DNA from: an uncultured Flavobacteriaceae bacterium
GTDB taxonomy: Bacteria > Bacteroidota > Bacteroidia > Flavobacteriales > Flavobacteriaceae
Direction of reading: 5' to 3'
DNA length: 64,000 nt
NCBI GenBank assembly: GCA_943789305.1
Contig: CALSTP010000001.1
Location: forward strand, 906,178-970,177
This document shows, piece by piece, positions 1 to 9,907 of this stretch. Numbering within the stretch: the first letter of the stretch is position 1; every line of letters starts with the position of its first letter. The position numbers were made by a program, and so were the translations under genes. The notes under the pieces were generated by a model that saw nothing but the letters and a program-made list of their open reading frames with translations, had not been told where the DNA came from and ran no database searches.

Positions 1-1
1 A

Positions 2-1111
2 GCGGGAGTTCAAAATGGGTTTTCGTTGCTATGGGCAATGTTGTTGTCTATTTTTATTACAATTTTTATTCAGAATACAACCGCCCGAATTAGTTACACT
101 ACCCGGAAAGGATTGGCAGAGAGTTTGCTGCTTCAAACATCAAATCCATTTTTTAAGCTTCTTTTGGCTTTACTACTCATTAGTGCTATTTTTATTGGAA
201 ATGCTGCTTATGAAGCGGGGAATTTGTCTGGTGCTTTGATTGGATTCCAATCGATCATTTCTGATGTTAATTTTCATTTTGGAACTCGTTTTGACTTCCT
301 TCCTGTTTTTATCGGAATCTTAGTTGCTGGATTAATCTTGTTGGGTTCCAATAAGCTTCTAAAAAATGTATTGGTCAGCATTGTTCTTTTGATGAGTGTA
401 TCTTTTTTTATTACCGCCCTATTGACAAAACCCAATCTGCAAGACCTTTTATACGGTCTTTTTATGCCCACTTTTAATTCAAAAGATACGCTTACTATTG
501 TTGGTTTATTGGGAACAACAGTAGTGCCTTACAATTTATTTTTACATGCTGCATTGGTAAAAGACGAACATTTTTCACTGGAGTCTCTTAGGCGGGATAC
601 GGTGTTTGCTGTTGGTCTAGGAGGTTTGGTATCCTTGTGCATAATAATTTCTGCCGCTGCACTGGAGGGTCAATCGGTTGAGTCCGCTTCAGATTTAGGG
701 CAAGCTTTGGCACCTTTGTATGGAGATTTTGCAACCACATTGATGTCTTTGGGTTTGTTTGCTGCAGGGATTACCTCGGCTATTACTGCACCTATGGCAG
801 CTGCATTTGTAGTTTGTGAATGTTTTGGATGGCGAACAAATTCAAAGGGATACAAGAGTATTGCACTTTTGGTTCTCGCAACTGGGGTTATTCTTTCTTC
901 TATGCAGATTCGACCCATTGAAGTGGTGCGATTTGCACAAATCACCAATGGGATTTTACTTCCAGTAGTGGGATTGTTTTTAGTATTTTTGGTTAATAAT
1001 TCCAAACTGATGCAAGGGAAAACAGCCTCTGTTACTTCCAATATAATTTTATCATTTATTGAATTATTTCTTCTTTTTTTAGGTGTAAAAAGTTTGGGTT
1101 TAATTTTTTAA
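2..1111 (+). CDS. Nramp-family transporter, YcsG-like (5' end outside window)
   Basis: The reading frame is open from the first base, so the N-terminus with the first part of TM1 lies upstream; an internal TTG at 26 is not the real start. The first visible residues (AGVQNGFSLLWAML) align with the region just after the DPGN motif of Nramp transporters. About ten hydrophobic segments follow. The TM6 motif, usually MPHN in Mn/Fe transporters, reads VVPYN (nt 521-535), so the metal-coordinating methionine is replaced by valine. The gene lies 1 bp before pxpA, the same neighbourhood as Bacillus subtilis ycsG in the ycsFG-kipIA operon. I infer uptake of something linked to 5-oxoproline metabolism or an atypical ion, not classical manganese transport. 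Family assignment is firm, substrate is unknown. Confidence 0.85.
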   Translation, partial: AGVQNGFSLLWAMLLSIFITIFIQNTTARISYTTRKGLAESLLLQTSNPFFKLLLALLLISAIFIGNAAYEAGNLSGALIGFQSIISDVNFHFGTRFDFLPVFIGILVAGLILLGSNKLLKNVLVSIVLLMSVSFFITALLTKPNLQDLLYGLFMPTFNSKDTLTIVGLLGTTVVPYNLFLHAALVKDEHFSLESLRRDTVFAVGLGGLVSLCIIISAAALEGQSVESASDLGQALAPLYGDFATTLMSLGLFAAGITSAITAPMAAAFVVCECFGWRTNSKGYKSIALLVLATGVILSSMQIRPIEVVRFAQITNGILLPVVGLFLVFLVNNSKLMQGKTASVTSNIILSFIELFLLFLGVKSLGLIF

Positions 1112-1112
1112 T

Positions 1113-1841
1113 ATGTCAACAATCGATCTCAATTGCGATATGGGCGAAGGAATTGGAAACGACTCCTTGATAATGCCTTACATAAGTTCTTGTAGCATTG
1201 CTTGTGGGGGTCATTTCGGTAATCGAAACTCAATTTTAGAAACTTTGATTTTGGCAAAAAAGCACAAGGTGAAAGTTGGGGCTCATCCCGCATATCCAGA
1301 TCCTGAAAATTTTGGCAGAAAATCAATGTCTTTGTCCATACATGAACTAAAACAACATTTGAAACAACAATTAAAACGATTTATGGAATGTTGTGCCCTA
1401 ACAAAAAGCAGCATTCATCACATAAAACCACATGGGGCTTTATACAACGATATGTTTCTCTATAAAATTCCTACAGAAGTTTTTATTGAACTCATTGAAG
1501 AGCTTATTCCCGATGCTTATATTTATTGTTCCCCAGGCAGTTTATTAGAAAAAGAATGTCGAAAAGTTGGTTTGAAGGTAAAGTTGGAAGGATTTATGGA
1601 TCGAGTTTACAACCCCGATGCTACTCTTCGTTCACGTTCCCTAGAAGGAGCAGTTTTAAATGATTTAGATCAAATTGAAAAGCAGCTTATGTTGATGGTT
1701 ACCGAAAAAAAAGTTCCAATTGGAGCTGACGAAACCATAGACTTGAATGTTCAAACCGTATGTTTACATGGAGATAACCCCAAAGCAGTAGAAATAATCA
1801 AGCATGTTAATCAGCTTTTAAAAATAAAGGGAATTAATTGA
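1113..1841 (+). CDS. pxpA: 5-oxoprolinase subunit A (LamB/YcsF family)
   Basis: 242 residues, normal for the family. PxpA works with PxpB and PxpC in the ATP-dependent opening of 5-oxoproline (pyroglutamate) to glutamate in the cytoplasm, a repair route for spontaneously cyclised glutamine and glutamate. The N-terminus IDLNCDMGEG, followed by SCSIACGGHFGN and VGAHPAYPD, is diagnostic of the YcsF/LamB fold. IKPHGALYN (about residue 107) and the C-terminal VCLHGDNP are further family motifs. The start ATG is 1 bp after the transporter stop and its stop overlaps pxpB as TGATG, so the genes are co-transcribed and probably translationally coupled. Confidence 0.93.
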   Translation: MSTIDLNCDMGEGIGNDSLIMPYISSCSIACGGHFGNRNSILETLILAKKHKVKVGAHPAYPDPENFGRKSMSLSIHELKQHLKQQLKRFMECCALTKSSIHHIKPHGALYNDMFLYKIPTEVFIELIEELIPDAYIYCSPGSLLEKECRKVGLKVKLEGFMDRVYNPDATLRSRSLEGAVLNDLDQIEKQLMLMVTEKKVPIGADETIDLNVQTVCLHGDNPKAVEIIKHVNQLLKIKGIN

Positions 1842-2575
1842 TGTACACTAAAACAGATTTTAGCTTCAGCAAGTTGGGAAACACCCTAATATTAAATTTT
1901 CCTTACCGTACTGGCGACAAAGCATTACAATTTATTCTGCAGCTGAGGACAGATTTAGGAAAAACATTTGGAAATCAACTGGAAGATATTAGCCTTTCGT
2001 TTAACAGCCTCAACCTCTTTTTCATGGGTGAGTTTGATTCCGATAAAATGCAAAAAAAGATTTTTAGCACTATTGATAATCTGAAAATCATGAAGACTAA
2101 AAAAACCAAGCTTTGGAAGCTACCTGTATGTTTTGCTGATGAATTTAATAGGGACCTCTTGGATCATTTTAACGGAGATAAGCAACAAGTAAATATTTAT
2201 ATAGAACAGTTTATGAAACTGGAATACTGCCTTTTTTTTTATGGATTTTTGCCTGGTTTTCCATATCTAAGTGGGTTGTCTAAAGAATTGATAATTCCCA
2301 GAAAAAAAACTCCGAATCGATTGACTCCCAAGGGGAGTTTGGCGGTAGGGGCAAGTCAAGTTGGGATTTATCCTCAAGACAGTCCTGGTGGGTGGCACGT
2401 GATAGGCAATTGTCCTATACCCTTAATCGACTTTGAGGAATCCCTACCTAACCTTATTGAAGTTGGAGATCGAATCCGATTTTTTGAAATTTCAGAGAAG
2501 GAACATCAAGAGGTTTTGTTGGCAATCCGAAACAAAAAAAACCACGCTTTAATAAATCAAGTGACTTATGATTGA
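1841..2575 (+). CDS. pxpB: 5-oxoprolinase subunit B (KipI-like)
   Basis: 244 residues of the KipI/PxpB allophanate-hydrolase-subunit-1 family. Diagnostic motifs are YGFLPGFPYLSGL (from about residue 133), IPRKKTPNRLTPKGS, VGASQVGIYPQDSPGGWHVIG, and the C-terminal segment on 'GDRIRFFEIS'. I chose the ATG at 1841, which shares its A with the pxpA stop codon (TGATG). The TTG at 1838 would add one residue and is less likely. It forms a complex with PxpC for the ATP-driven step of 5-oxoprolinase. The Bacillus homologue KipI was also described as a sporulation-kinase inhibitor, which is not relevant in a flavobacterium. The 3' end overlaps pxpC by 8 bp. Confidence 0.92.
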   Translation: MYTKTDFSFSKLGNTLILNFPYRTGDKALQFILQLRTDLGKTFGNQLEDISLSFNSLNLFFMGEFDSDKMQKKIFSTIDNLKIMKTKKTKLWKLPVCFADEFNRDLLDHFNGDKQQVNIYIEQFMKLEYCLFFYGFLPGFPYLSGLSKELIIPRKKTPNRLTPKGSLAVGASQVGIYPQDSPGGWHVIGNCPIPLIDFEESLPNLIEVGDRIRFFEISEKEHQEVLLAIRNKKNHALINQVTYD

Positions 2576-3434
2576 AGTTCTCGATCCAGGTTTTTATACT
2601 TCTATCCAAGATCGAGGTCGAATGGGATATCGACATTTGGGGATTCCCATTTCGGGTGCAATGGATCGTAAGGCATTTGATCTAGCACATTCACTCCTGG
2701 GTATCAAAACTGATACAACCTTAATTGAATGCACCTTAGTTGGCCCAATTTTGCGTTTTCATGAGTCTTGTTCACTTGTGATAACAGGTGCTCAAATGGA
2801 AACCTTTCTAAATGATATACCAATCACAAACAATGAGGTTGTTGCTGTAAATTCCGGAGATATTTTGAAGTTGAGACAAGCCCTTAACGGAATACGAACC
2901 TACATAAAAATTAATCACTCCCTGATTATTCCCAAAATCTTGGGCAGTACCTCTTTTTACCAACCCATTACTTCCGAAGCAGTCCTAAAAAAAGAAGCCA
3001 TTTTTTTTTGGTTAAAATCCAAAACAAGTTTTCAAACCAAAAATTCACGTGTTCGAGTAAAAGATGATTATTTGTTTTCTGATGAATTGGAAGTTGAGAA
3101 GGGACCAGAATATGATTTGTTCGAAGATTCATTGAAAAAATCCCTAACAATAGCTAAATTTAAAATAAAAAGTCAGAACCGAATGGGATATCGGATAAAA
3201 ACTCCCTTTAATTCAAAACCCAAGTCGATGCTAAGTTGCGCTGTCCAACCGGGTACTGTTCAAATGACACCCTCTGGAACCCTATTAATTGCTGGAATGG
3301 ATGGGCAAGTGTCGGGGGGTTATCCAAGAATTTTTCAACTTTGCGAAGACGCTCTCAGTATTTTAGCCCAGAAAAAAGCGGGAGATAAAATATCGTTTAA
3401 ACTTCACGATAAACCTCTTCAAAAGGAACTCTAA
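2568..3434 (+). CDS. pxpC: 5-oxoprolinase subunit C (KipA-like)
   Basis: 288 residues of the KipA/PxpC family, related to the carboxyltransferase-like half of allophanate hydrolase subunit 2. The N-terminus MIEVLDPGFYTSIQDRGR and the segment GIPISGAMDRKAFDLA are the family hallmark. Later blocks SQNRMGYRI and GTLLIAGMDGQVSGGYP match the C-terminal half. It overlaps pxpB by 8 bp, so it is the last gene of the pxpABC unit. The 3' end overlaps the convergent nitroreductase gene by 38 bp. It acts with PxpA and PxpB on 5-oxoproline. Confidence 0.92.
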   Translation: MIEVLDPGFYTSIQDRGRMGYRHLGIPISGAMDRKAFDLAHSLLGIKTDTTLIECTLVGPILRFHESCSLVITGAQMETFLNDIPITNNEVVAVNSGDILKLRQALNGIRTYIKINHSLIIPKILGSTSFYQPITSEAVLKKEAIFFWLKSKTSFQTKNSRVRVKDDYLFSDELEVEKGPEYDLFEDSLKKSLTIAKFKIKSQNRMGYRIKTPFNSKPKSMLSCAVQPGTVQMTPSGTLLIAGMDGQVSGGYPRIFQLCEDALSILAQKKAGDKISFKLHDKPLQKEL

Positions 3435-4125
3435 AACGTGTCCCGTATATCCCTCCCTCAGCTCGGTGTCCACAACCAATAATCATATTTATTTCTGCCT
3501 TTTTGGGTAAACCTAGAATTTTTTTAACCCTTTTAGAATCTAACCCTTCCATAGGACAAGTGTCATAACCCAATGCTGCCATACTGATCATAAAGTTTTG
3601 TGCAGCAAGAGCAGTACTTTTATGAGCAATAACTCTAAGATCGCCCGGACTCACTTCACGATACATTGGGCGAAACATCCCCATTGAAGTGGTCAATATT
3701 TTTTTAAGCAATCCAAAGAGTCCAAAAAAATCACTGTAAACCGCAGGAACTATTTTTTTGTAATAGTCCATAGATTTTTTTTCATCTCTGAAGTTCTTTA
3801 CTTTTTGATTTCCAAACTGTTGTTCAAGAAACTTAATATTGGATGCTACCCTTTTTTTCCATAAGTCTTTTCGAACAACAGCGACCACTAATTGAGATGC
3901 AGTTGCTGCTGCTGATTGATTAAAGCAAGCGATAGATATTTCTTTAAGGGTTTTGATTTTGGTAATATGATAAAATTCCCATAGCTGAAGATTACTGCTT
4001 GTCGGAGCCAGTGTAGCTTGTTGGATGCATAATCTTACTTCCTCTTTATTCAGTGTTTTACTTGCATCGTATTTTCGTACTGATCTTCTAAATTCAATAG
4101 CCTTACTAACTGTTTTTTCTGTCAT
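3397..4125 (-). CDS. Nitroreductase-family FMN oxidoreductase
   Basis: 242 residues with the nitroreductase fold. The N-terminal RRSVRKYD motif (residues 13-20) supplies FMN phosphate contacts. APTSSNLQLWEF (about residues 36-47) is the usual flavin-binding loop, and AALGYDTCPMEGLD with a terminal GIYGTRFRVPFEEV completes the family pattern. Such enzymes reduce nitroaromatics, quinones or other electrophiles with NAD(P)H; the substrate cannot be read from sequence. The gene is monocistronic, divergent from the ilv operon across 371 bp, and its 3' end overlaps pxpC by 38 bp on the other strand. Confidence 0.85.
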   Translation of the reverse strand: MTEKTVSKAIEFRRSVRKYDASKTLNKEEVRLCIQQATLAPTSSNLQLWEFYHITKIKTLKEISIACFNQSAAATASQLVVAVVRKDLWKKRVASNIKFLEQQFGNQKVKNFRDEKKSMDYYKKIVPAVYSDFFGLFGLLKKILTTSMGMFRPMYREVSPGDLRVIAHKSTALAAQNFMISMAALGYDTCPMEGLDSKRVKKILGLPKKAEINMIIGCGHRAEGGIYGTRFRVPFEEVYREV

Positions 4126-4496
4126 TTTTCCTACAAAAATAGGATATTATTGTCATCTAAAACATAAAACTAATTTCATGAATTGTTTTTATTTTATGGA
4201 TAAAACAATAAAACAAGCGAATAAATTAATATTATCTAAATTCTTTAGATAAAGCTTAAAAATTATGAGCTATCAATAAAAGCAGTTCTTTTGGTTCATA
4301 GAGTCGTTTTTTTTGTTTTATTTTGTTCCTTATTTTATGTGTAAATAATGAACTTGAATATCGTTTATTTTTATATTTAAATAATTGTTTTATAATATTT
4401 TATAAATAAATAATGATTTTAGATGTAGGGCATTTTTGAAAAAAAAAATACCACTCTTTTTTTAGTGTTATAATTTCGAATTAGATTTTAAACAGA
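4126..4496. other. Intergenic region before the ilv operon
   Basis: This 371-bp, very AT-rich spacer lies between the divergent nitroreductase gene and ilvD. It holds a 9-bp inverted repeat (listed separately) and a TAATTTCG element at 4471-4478. That element is one mismatch from the Bacteroidota TAnnTTTG -7 box and lies 18 bp before the ilvD ATG. I see no leader peptide rich in branched-chain codons, no T-box and no convincing attenuator. A plus-strand frame at 4025-4252 overlaps the nitroreductase antisense and does not look coding. Confidence 0.4.
4232..4252. repeat. 9-bp inverted repeat in the ilvD upstream region
   Basis: Perfect arms TTATCTAAA and TTTAGATAA flank a 3-base TTC loop. The repeat lies about 245 bp before ilvD and 107 bp before the divergent nitroreductase start. 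It could be an operator or a transcript hairpin. The A+T content makes chance occurrence possible. Confidence 0.35.
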
Positions 4497-6173
4497 ATGG
4501 AATACAATAAGTTCAGTAAAGCGGTTACCCAAGACCCTACTCAACCCGCCGCTCAAGCCATGTTGCACGCAATTGGATTGACGGAGAAAGATTTTAAAAA
4601 ACCTTTAATAGGCATTGCATCAACAGGTTATGAAGGTAACCCCTGCAATATGCACCTCAATGATTTGTCGGTTGATATCAAAAAGGGGGTACAAGCTTCG
4701 GATTTAGTTGGGCTTATTTTTAATACCATTGGAGTGAGTGACGGTATTTCTATGGGTACTCCTGGAATGAGATTTTCACTCCCCTCCCGAGATGTAATAG
4801 CAGATTCAATGGAAACGGTAGTTCAAGCAATGTCATATGATGCTTTGGTAACAGTAGTAGGATGCGATAAAAACATGCCTGGTGCTCTAATGGCTATGTT
4901 GCGATTAAACCGACCCTCAATACTTGTTTATGGAGGAACCATTGCACCCGGTTGTCACAAAGACAAAAAATTGGATGTTGTTTCGGCATTCGAAGCTTGG
5001 GGTGAGAAAGTTGCTGGTACTATGGAGGAAAATGAATTCAAACAAGTTGTTAGAAACGCCTGTCCTGGGGCAGGTGCATGTGGGGGTATGTACACCGCAA
5101 ATACTATGGCCTCAGCTATTGAGGCTTTGGGAATGGCATTACCCTATAATTCTTCTAATCCAGCAATCAGTAAGGACAAAAAAGTAGAATGCGAAAAAGT
5201 TGGTTCAGCCCTAAAGCATTTAATAGAAAATGATATTAAGCCCTTAGATATAGTAACCAAAAAATCATTGGAGAATGCAATTCGTTTGGTAGCTGTTTTA
5301 GGGGGATCAACCAATGCAGTGTTGCATTTTTTGGCGATAGCCAAAGCTGCGCAAATCGAATTTAATTTAGATGATTTTCAAGCGATAATGGATACTACTC
5401 CATTCTTAGCAGATCTTAAACCTAGCGGGAAATATCTTATGGAAGATTTACACAATATAGGTGGGGTACCCGCAGTTTTAAAATTCATGTTAGCAGAAGG
5501 TATGTTACACGGAGAATGTCTTACAGTCACTGGTAAAAGCTTAGCCGAAAACTTAGCATTAGTGGAAGACCTAAAAGAAGAACAAGATTTAATTCATTCT
5601 ATAAATAACCCCATCAAAGCAACAGGTCATATTCGTATCCTCAAGGGAAATATTGCTCCGCAAGGATCTGTAGCAAAAATCACAGGAAAAGAAGGGTTGT
5701 TGTTTAAAGGACCAGCTCGTGTTTATGACAGCGAATATCAAGCCAATGAAGGAATTGGAAAAGGAGAAGTTCTAAAAGGTGAAGTGATTGTAATTCGATA
5801 TGAAGGTCCAAAAGGAGGTCCAGGAATGCCCGAGATGTTAAAGCCAACTGCAGCGATTATGGGTGCTGGTTTAGGTAAAGATGTTGCACTAATTACGGAC
5901 GGTCGTTTCTCTGGAGGAACACACGGTTTTGTGGTTGGACATATTGTCCCCGAAGCCCAAGAAGGTGGAGCTATTGGACTTATCCAAAATGGAGATATTA
6001 TTGAAATAAATGCAGAGACCAATACGTTGAATGTTTTGGTAAGTGACCAAGAGTTATCAATAAGAAAAGCAAATTGGAAAGAACCTGCATACAAATTTGA
6101 AAGAGGGGTATTATACAAATACATTAAAAATGTTTCTACAGCTTCCGAAGGTTGTGTAACGGACGAGTTTTAA
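4497..6173 (+). CDS. ilvD: Dihydroxy-acid dehydratase
   Basis: 558 residues, the usual IlvD length. It dehydrates 2,3-dihydroxyisovalerate and 2,3-dihydroxy-3-methylvalerate to the keto acids that precede valine and isoleucine. Three conserved iron-sulfur cysteines are visible in GNPCNMHL (about residue 50), VGCDKNMPG (about 123) and [18 protein letters not shown] (about 190-207). The C-terminal [15 protein letters not shown] and [17 protein letters not shown] segments are typical. It is the first gene of ilvDBNCA; ilvB begins after a 1-bp gap. The start is preceded by AAACAGA rather than a strong ribosome-binding site, normal in this phylum. Confidence 0.96.
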   Translation: MEYNKFSKAVTQDPTQPAAQAMLHAIGLTEKDFKKPLIGIASTGYEGNPCNMHLNDLSVDIKKGVQASDLVGLIFNTIGVSDGISMGTPGMRFSLPSRDVIADSMETVVQAMSYDALVTVVGCDKNMPGALMAMLRLNRPSILVYGGTIAPGCHKDKKLDVVSAFEAWGEKVAGTMEENEFKQVVRNACPGAGACGGMYTANTMASAIEALGMALPYNSSNPAISKDKKVECEKVGSALKHLIENDIKPLDIVTKKSLENAIRLVAVLGGSTNAVLHFLAIAKAAQIEFNLDDFQAIMDTTPFLADLKPSGKYLMEDLHNIGGVPAVLKFMLAEGMLHGECLTVTGKSLAENLALVEDLKEEQDLIHSINNPIKATGHIRILKGNIAPQGSVAKITGKEGLLFKGPARVYDSEYQANEGIGKGEVLKGEVIVIRYEGPKGGPGMPEMLKPTAAIMGAGLGKDVALITDGRFSGGTHGFVVGHIVPEAQEGGAIGLIQNGDIIEINAETNTLNVLVSDQELSIRKANWKEPAYKFERGVLYKYIKNVSTASEGCVTDEF

Positions 6174-6174
6174 A

Positions 6175-7878
6175 ATGAAAAATCAAGAAACCAATCATAT
6201 TTCAGGAGCGGAAGCTGTTATCCGTTGCCTCTTAGCTGAAAAAGTAGATCTAATTTATGGTTATCCAGGGGGTGCTATTATGCCCATCTACGATGAGCTT
6301 TATAAATACTCTGATGTTCTTCAGCATATTTTAACTCGGCACGAGCAAGGAGCTACCCATGCTGCTCAAGGATATGCAAGAACTTCGGGTAAGGTTGGAG
6401 TAGCAATGGCTACTTCGGGCCCAGGAGCTACAAATTTGGTTACCGGTATTGCAGATGCTCAAATTGATTCTACGCCAATGGTTTGTATTACAGGCCAAGT
6501 AGGTTCTCATTTATTGGGTTCAGATGCCTTCCAAGAAACCGATATAATTGGTATTTCTACACCTGTTACAAAGTGGAATTATCAAATAACTAAGGCCAGC
6601 GAAATCCCTGAAATATTAGCAAAAGCTTTTTATATTGCTAAATCGGGAAGACCTGGACCGGTTTTGATTGACATTACCAAAGATGCACAATTCGATCTAT
6701 TCGATTTTTCTTACAAAAAATGTAAAGCTGTTCGAAGCTACACTCCAATTCCGGCTTTAGAGCAAGACCAGGTATCGGCTGCGGCGGCAGTAATCAACAA
6801 GGCTGAAAAGCCGATGATCATTTGGGGACAAGGAGTTATTCTGGGTGAAGCTGAAGAGGAGTTCAAAAACTTTGTTGAAGCCACGGGAATTCCAGCCGCA
6901 TGGACAATTCTGGGGCTATCGGCCTTATCTACAAAACATCCGCTAAATGTTGGTATGGTTGGAATGCATGGAAACTATGGGCCTAATATTCTTACCAATG
7001 AATGCGATATTTTGATTGCAGTGGGAATGCGGTTTGACGACCGAGTAACTGGTAATTTAGATACTTATGCCAAACAGGCTACCATTGTTCATCTCGAAAT
7101 TGATCCTGCAGAAGTAAATAAAAATGTTGAAGCACATTATCCAGTTTTGGGGAATTGCAAAGAAAGTTTACCCTTGTTGACTTCTTTAGTAAATCATAAA
7201 GAATACAAGAACTGGAAACAGCTTTTTAAGAATCATATGCAAACAGAATATGAAAGTGTAATCCAAGGAGATATATTGCCAACAAAAGAAGGCTTGACAA
7301 TGGGAGAAGTAATTGTTGGGATCAATAAACATACAAAAGGAGATGCTGTATTTGTTACTGATGTTGGTCAACATCAAATGATTGCCTGTCGATATGCTGA
7401 GTTTGTCCGATCAAAAAGTAATGTAACCTCAGGTGGTTTAGGAACCATGGGATTTGCACTTCCAGCGGCCATTGGAGCCAAAATGGGTGCACCCGATAGA
7501 GAAGTAGTCGCAGTTATTGGGGATGGGGGCTACCAAATGACCATTCAAGAATTGGGAACAATTTTTCAAAATAAAACAGCGGTCAAAATTGTGGTTTTGA
7601 ATAACGACTATTTGGGGATGGTTCGCCAGTGGCAACAACTATTTTTTGATAAGCGTTATGCTTCAACAGAAATGATTAATCCCGATTTCGTTACCATTGC
7701 AAAAGGCTACAACATCAAAGCGGAACGAGTAAACAAACGAGAAGATTTAGATGCTGCAATAAGTACGATGATTGCTTCTGATGAACCCTATTTTCTTGAA
7801 GTTTGTGTAGAAAAAGAAGCTAATGTGTTTCCAATGATACCTACGGGAGCATCGGTTTCAGACATAAGATTAAAATAA
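6175..7878 (+). CDS. ilvB: Acetolactate synthase, large catalytic subunit
   Basis: 567 residues of the thiamine-diphosphate acetohydroxyacid synthase family. It condenses pyruvate with pyruvate or 2-ketobutyrate at the branch to valine/leucine or isoleucine. GYPGGAIMPIYD and RHEQGATHAAQGYAR (catalytic glutamate near residue 59) mark the N-terminal TPP domain. A central FAD/DHS-type domain follows. GDGGYQMTIQELGT (from about residue 448) with the NNDYLGMVRQWQ segment is the TPP/Mg-binding motif. ilvN begins immediately at the next base, matching the two-subunit enzyme. Confidence 0.95.
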   Translation: MKNQETNHISGAEAVIRCLLAEKVDLIYGYPGGAIMPIYDELYKYSDVLQHILTRHEQGATHAAQGYARTSGKVGVAMATSGPGATNLVTGIADAQIDSTPMVCITGQVGSHLLGSDAFQETDIIGISTPVTKWNYQITKASEIPEILAKAFYIAKSGRPGPVLIDITKDAQFDLFDFSYKKCKAVRSYTPIPALEQDQVSAAAAVINKAEKPMIIWGQGVILGEAEEEFKNFVEATGIPAAWTILGLSALSTKHPLNVGMVGMHGNYGPNILTNECDILIAVGMRFDDRVTGNLDTYAKQATIVHLEIDPAEVNKNVEAHYPVLGNCKESLPLLTSLVNHKEYKNWKQLFKNHMQTEYESVIQGDILPTKEGLTMGEVIVGINKHTKGDAVFVTDVGQHQMIACRYAEFVRSKSNVTSGGLGTMGFALPAAIGAKMGAPDREVVAVIGDGGYQMTIQELGTIFQNKTAVKIVVLNNDYLGMVRQWQQLFFDKRYASTEMINPDFVTIAKGYNIKAERVNKREDLDAAISTMIASDEPYFLEVCVEKEANVFPMIPTGASVSDIRLK

Positions 7879-8418
7879 ATGAGCGATTTCACAAAATATA
7901 CCATCTCGATTTATACTGAGAATAATATCGGTTTACTCAACAGAGTATCTGCAATTTTTTTAAAAAGGCACATCAATTTCATAAGTTTATCCACTTCTCA
8001 ATCAGAAATCCCCGATGTTTTTCGATTCATCATTGTGGTAAAAATGACAGAAGCAGGTGTCAAAAAGATTGTACAGCAAATCGAAAAGCAAATCGATGTA
8101 ATCAGAGCTTACTATCATACCGATGAAGAAACGATTTTTCAGGAGTCTGCACTTTATAAAGTAAAATCAAGCTCATTGTTTGAAGAACGTCAGATTCAAA
8201 ATACAATCAAAAACAGTAATGCAAATATCGTTACCGTTTCTCCTGATTTTTTTGTAATCGAAAAAACAGGTTTTCGACATGAAACAGAAGAACTTCGAGA
8301 ATCACTTGAACCCTTTGGACTTATGCAGTTTGTGCGATCGGGAAGAATTTCCATAACCAAAGAAAAAATGGGGATCTCAGAAATTTTAAATACATTTAAA
8401 CAACAACATAAAGACTAA
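7879..8418 (+). CDS. ilvN: Acetolactate synthase, regulatory small subunit
   Basis: 179 residues. An N-terminal ACT domain ([20 protein letters not shown], about residues 7-26, then [13 protein letters not shown]) would bind valine and confer feedback inhibition on IlvB. The C-terminal half is the AHAS small-subunit domain, ending in [11 protein letters not shown]. The ATG directly follows the ilvB TAA without a spacer, so coupled translation in a fixed ratio is likely. ilvC follows after 10 bp. Confidence 0.92.
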   Translation: MSDFTKYTISIYTENNIGLLNRVSAIFLKRHINFISLSTSQSEIPDVFRFIIVVKMTEAGVKKIVQQIEKQIDVIRAYYHTDEETIFQESALYKVKSSSLFEERQIQNTIKNSNANIVTVSPDFFVIEKTGFRHETEELRESLEPFGLMQFVRSGRISITKEKMGISEILNTFKQQHKD

Positions 8419-8428
8419 AACAACAACA

Positions 8429-9904
8429 ATGGCAAATTATTTTAATCAACTCTCACTCAGAGAACAACTCAATCAACTAGCTCAATGTCGGTTTATGGAC
8501 GCTTCAGAATTTGAAGACGGTATCGGAGCCTTGGCTGGAAAGAAAATTGTAATCGTAGGATGCGGTGCTCAAGGCCTCAACCAAGGGTTGAATATGCGAG
8601 ATTCAGGATTGAATATTGCTTATGCACTTCGTCAAGGGGCAATAGATCAAAAAAGAGCATCTTTTAACAATGCGGTAGACAATGATTTTTCTGTTGGAAG
8701 TTATGAAGAAATGATTCCAGATGCAGATGTTGTGATTAACCTTACCCCAGATAAGAATCACACACCAGTTGTTCAAGCAGTAATGCCCTTGATGAAAAAG
8801 GGAGCAACGCTTTCTTATTCTCACGGTTTTAATATTGTTGAGGAAGGAACTAAGGTACGGGAAGATCTAACTGTAATTATGGTTGCACCAAAGTGTCCAG
8901 GATCAGAGGTAAGAGAGGAATATAAAAGAGGTTTTGGAGTTCCAACACTTATTGCAGTTCACCCTGAAAATGATCCACAAGGTCAAGGCTTAGCTCAGGC
9001 AAAAGCTTATGCAGTGGCTACTGGAGGTCATCGAGCTGGAGTTTTAGAATCTTCCTTTGTGGCTGAGGTAAAATCCGATTTGATGGGAGAGCAAACCATT
9101 CTTTGTGGAGTGTTGCAAACCGGTTCTATTTTATGTTTTGATAAAATGGTAGAACAAGGAATTGATTCATCTTATGCAGCAAAACTAATTCAGTTCGGTT
9201 GGGAAACCATTACAGAAGCACTCAAGCACGGTGGAATCACCAACATGATGGATCGTTTATCTAATTCTGCAAAAATCAAAGCATTTGAGCTTTCTGAGGA
9301 ATTAAAAGAAATCATGGAACCCTTGTTTCACAAGCATATGGATGATATTATGTCGGGACATTTTTCTAAGACAATGATGGAAGATTGGGCGAATGATGAT
9401 AAAAATTTATTGGGTTGGAGAGCGGCTACTGGTGAAACAGCATTTGAAAAAACCAAGGTAACAGACCAAGAAATTTCAGAACAAGAATTTTTTGATCATG
9501 GGGTGTTAATGGTCGCTTTTGTTCGAGCAGGAGTAGAGTTAGCTTTCGATACTATGGTTGCAGCAGGAATTAAAGAAGAATCGGCTTATTATGAATCTTT
9601 GCACGAGACTCCTTTGATTGCCAATACAATTGCACGTAAAAAATTATTTGAAATGAATCGTGTAATTTCAGATACGGCAGAATACGGATGTTATTTATTT
9701 GACCATGCCTGTAAGCCAATGCTAACAGATTTCATGAAAAAGATAAATACAGATGTAATTGGAACTGCTTATGCAGTAGACCAAAACAATGGTGTAGACA
9801 ACAAACAACTCATCGACATTAACGAAATCATTCGTTTTCATCCCATCGAAATGATAGGGTATGAACTTCGTGATTCTATGACAGCGATGAAAAAAATCGT
9901 CTAA
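8429..9904 (+). CDS. ilvC: Ketol-acid reductoisomerase, class II (long form)
   Basis: 491 residues, the length of the enterobacterial-type class II enzyme with a duplicated C-terminal knotted domain, not the ~330-residue class I form. [19 protein letters not shown] (about residues 41-59) is the Rossmann loop. [13 protein letters not shown] gives the NADPH-phosphate contacts, and [22 protein letters not shown] and [14 protein letters not shown] contain active-site and Mg ligands. It converts acetolactate or acetohydroxybutyrate to the dihydroxy acid used by IlvD. It starts 10 bp after ilvN, behind an A/C-rich leader. Confidence 0.96.
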   Translation: MANYFNQLSLREQLNQLAQCRFMDASEFEDGIGALAGKKIVIVGCGAQGLNQGLNMRDSGLNIAYALRQGAIDQKRASFNNAVDNDFSVGSYEEMIPDADVVINLTPDKNHTPVVQAVMPLMKKGATLSYSHGFNIVEEGTKVREDLTVIMVAPKCPGSEVREEYKRGFGVPTLIAVHPENDPQGQGLAQAKAYAVATGGHRAGVLESSFVAEVKSDLMGEQTILCGVLQTGSILCFDKMVEQGIDSSYAAKLIQFGWETITEALKHGGITNMMDRLSNSAKIKAFELSEELKEIMEPLFHKHMDDIMSGHFSKTMMEDWANDDKNLLGWRAATGETAFEKTKVTDQEISEQEFFDHGVLMVAFVRAGVELAFDTMVAAGIKEESAYYESLHETPLIANTIARKKLFEMNRVISDTAEYGCYLFDHACKPMLTDFMKKINTDVIGTAYAVDQNNGVDNKQLIDINEIIRFHPIEMIGYELRDSMTAMKKIV

Positions 9905-9907
9905 ATA

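Noticed and set aside
4025-4252. Plus-strand 75-codon frame over the nitroreductase start
   Set aside because: Mostly antisense to a well-supported gene; low-complexity hydrophobic and lysine-rich translation; no promoter or relatives recognised.
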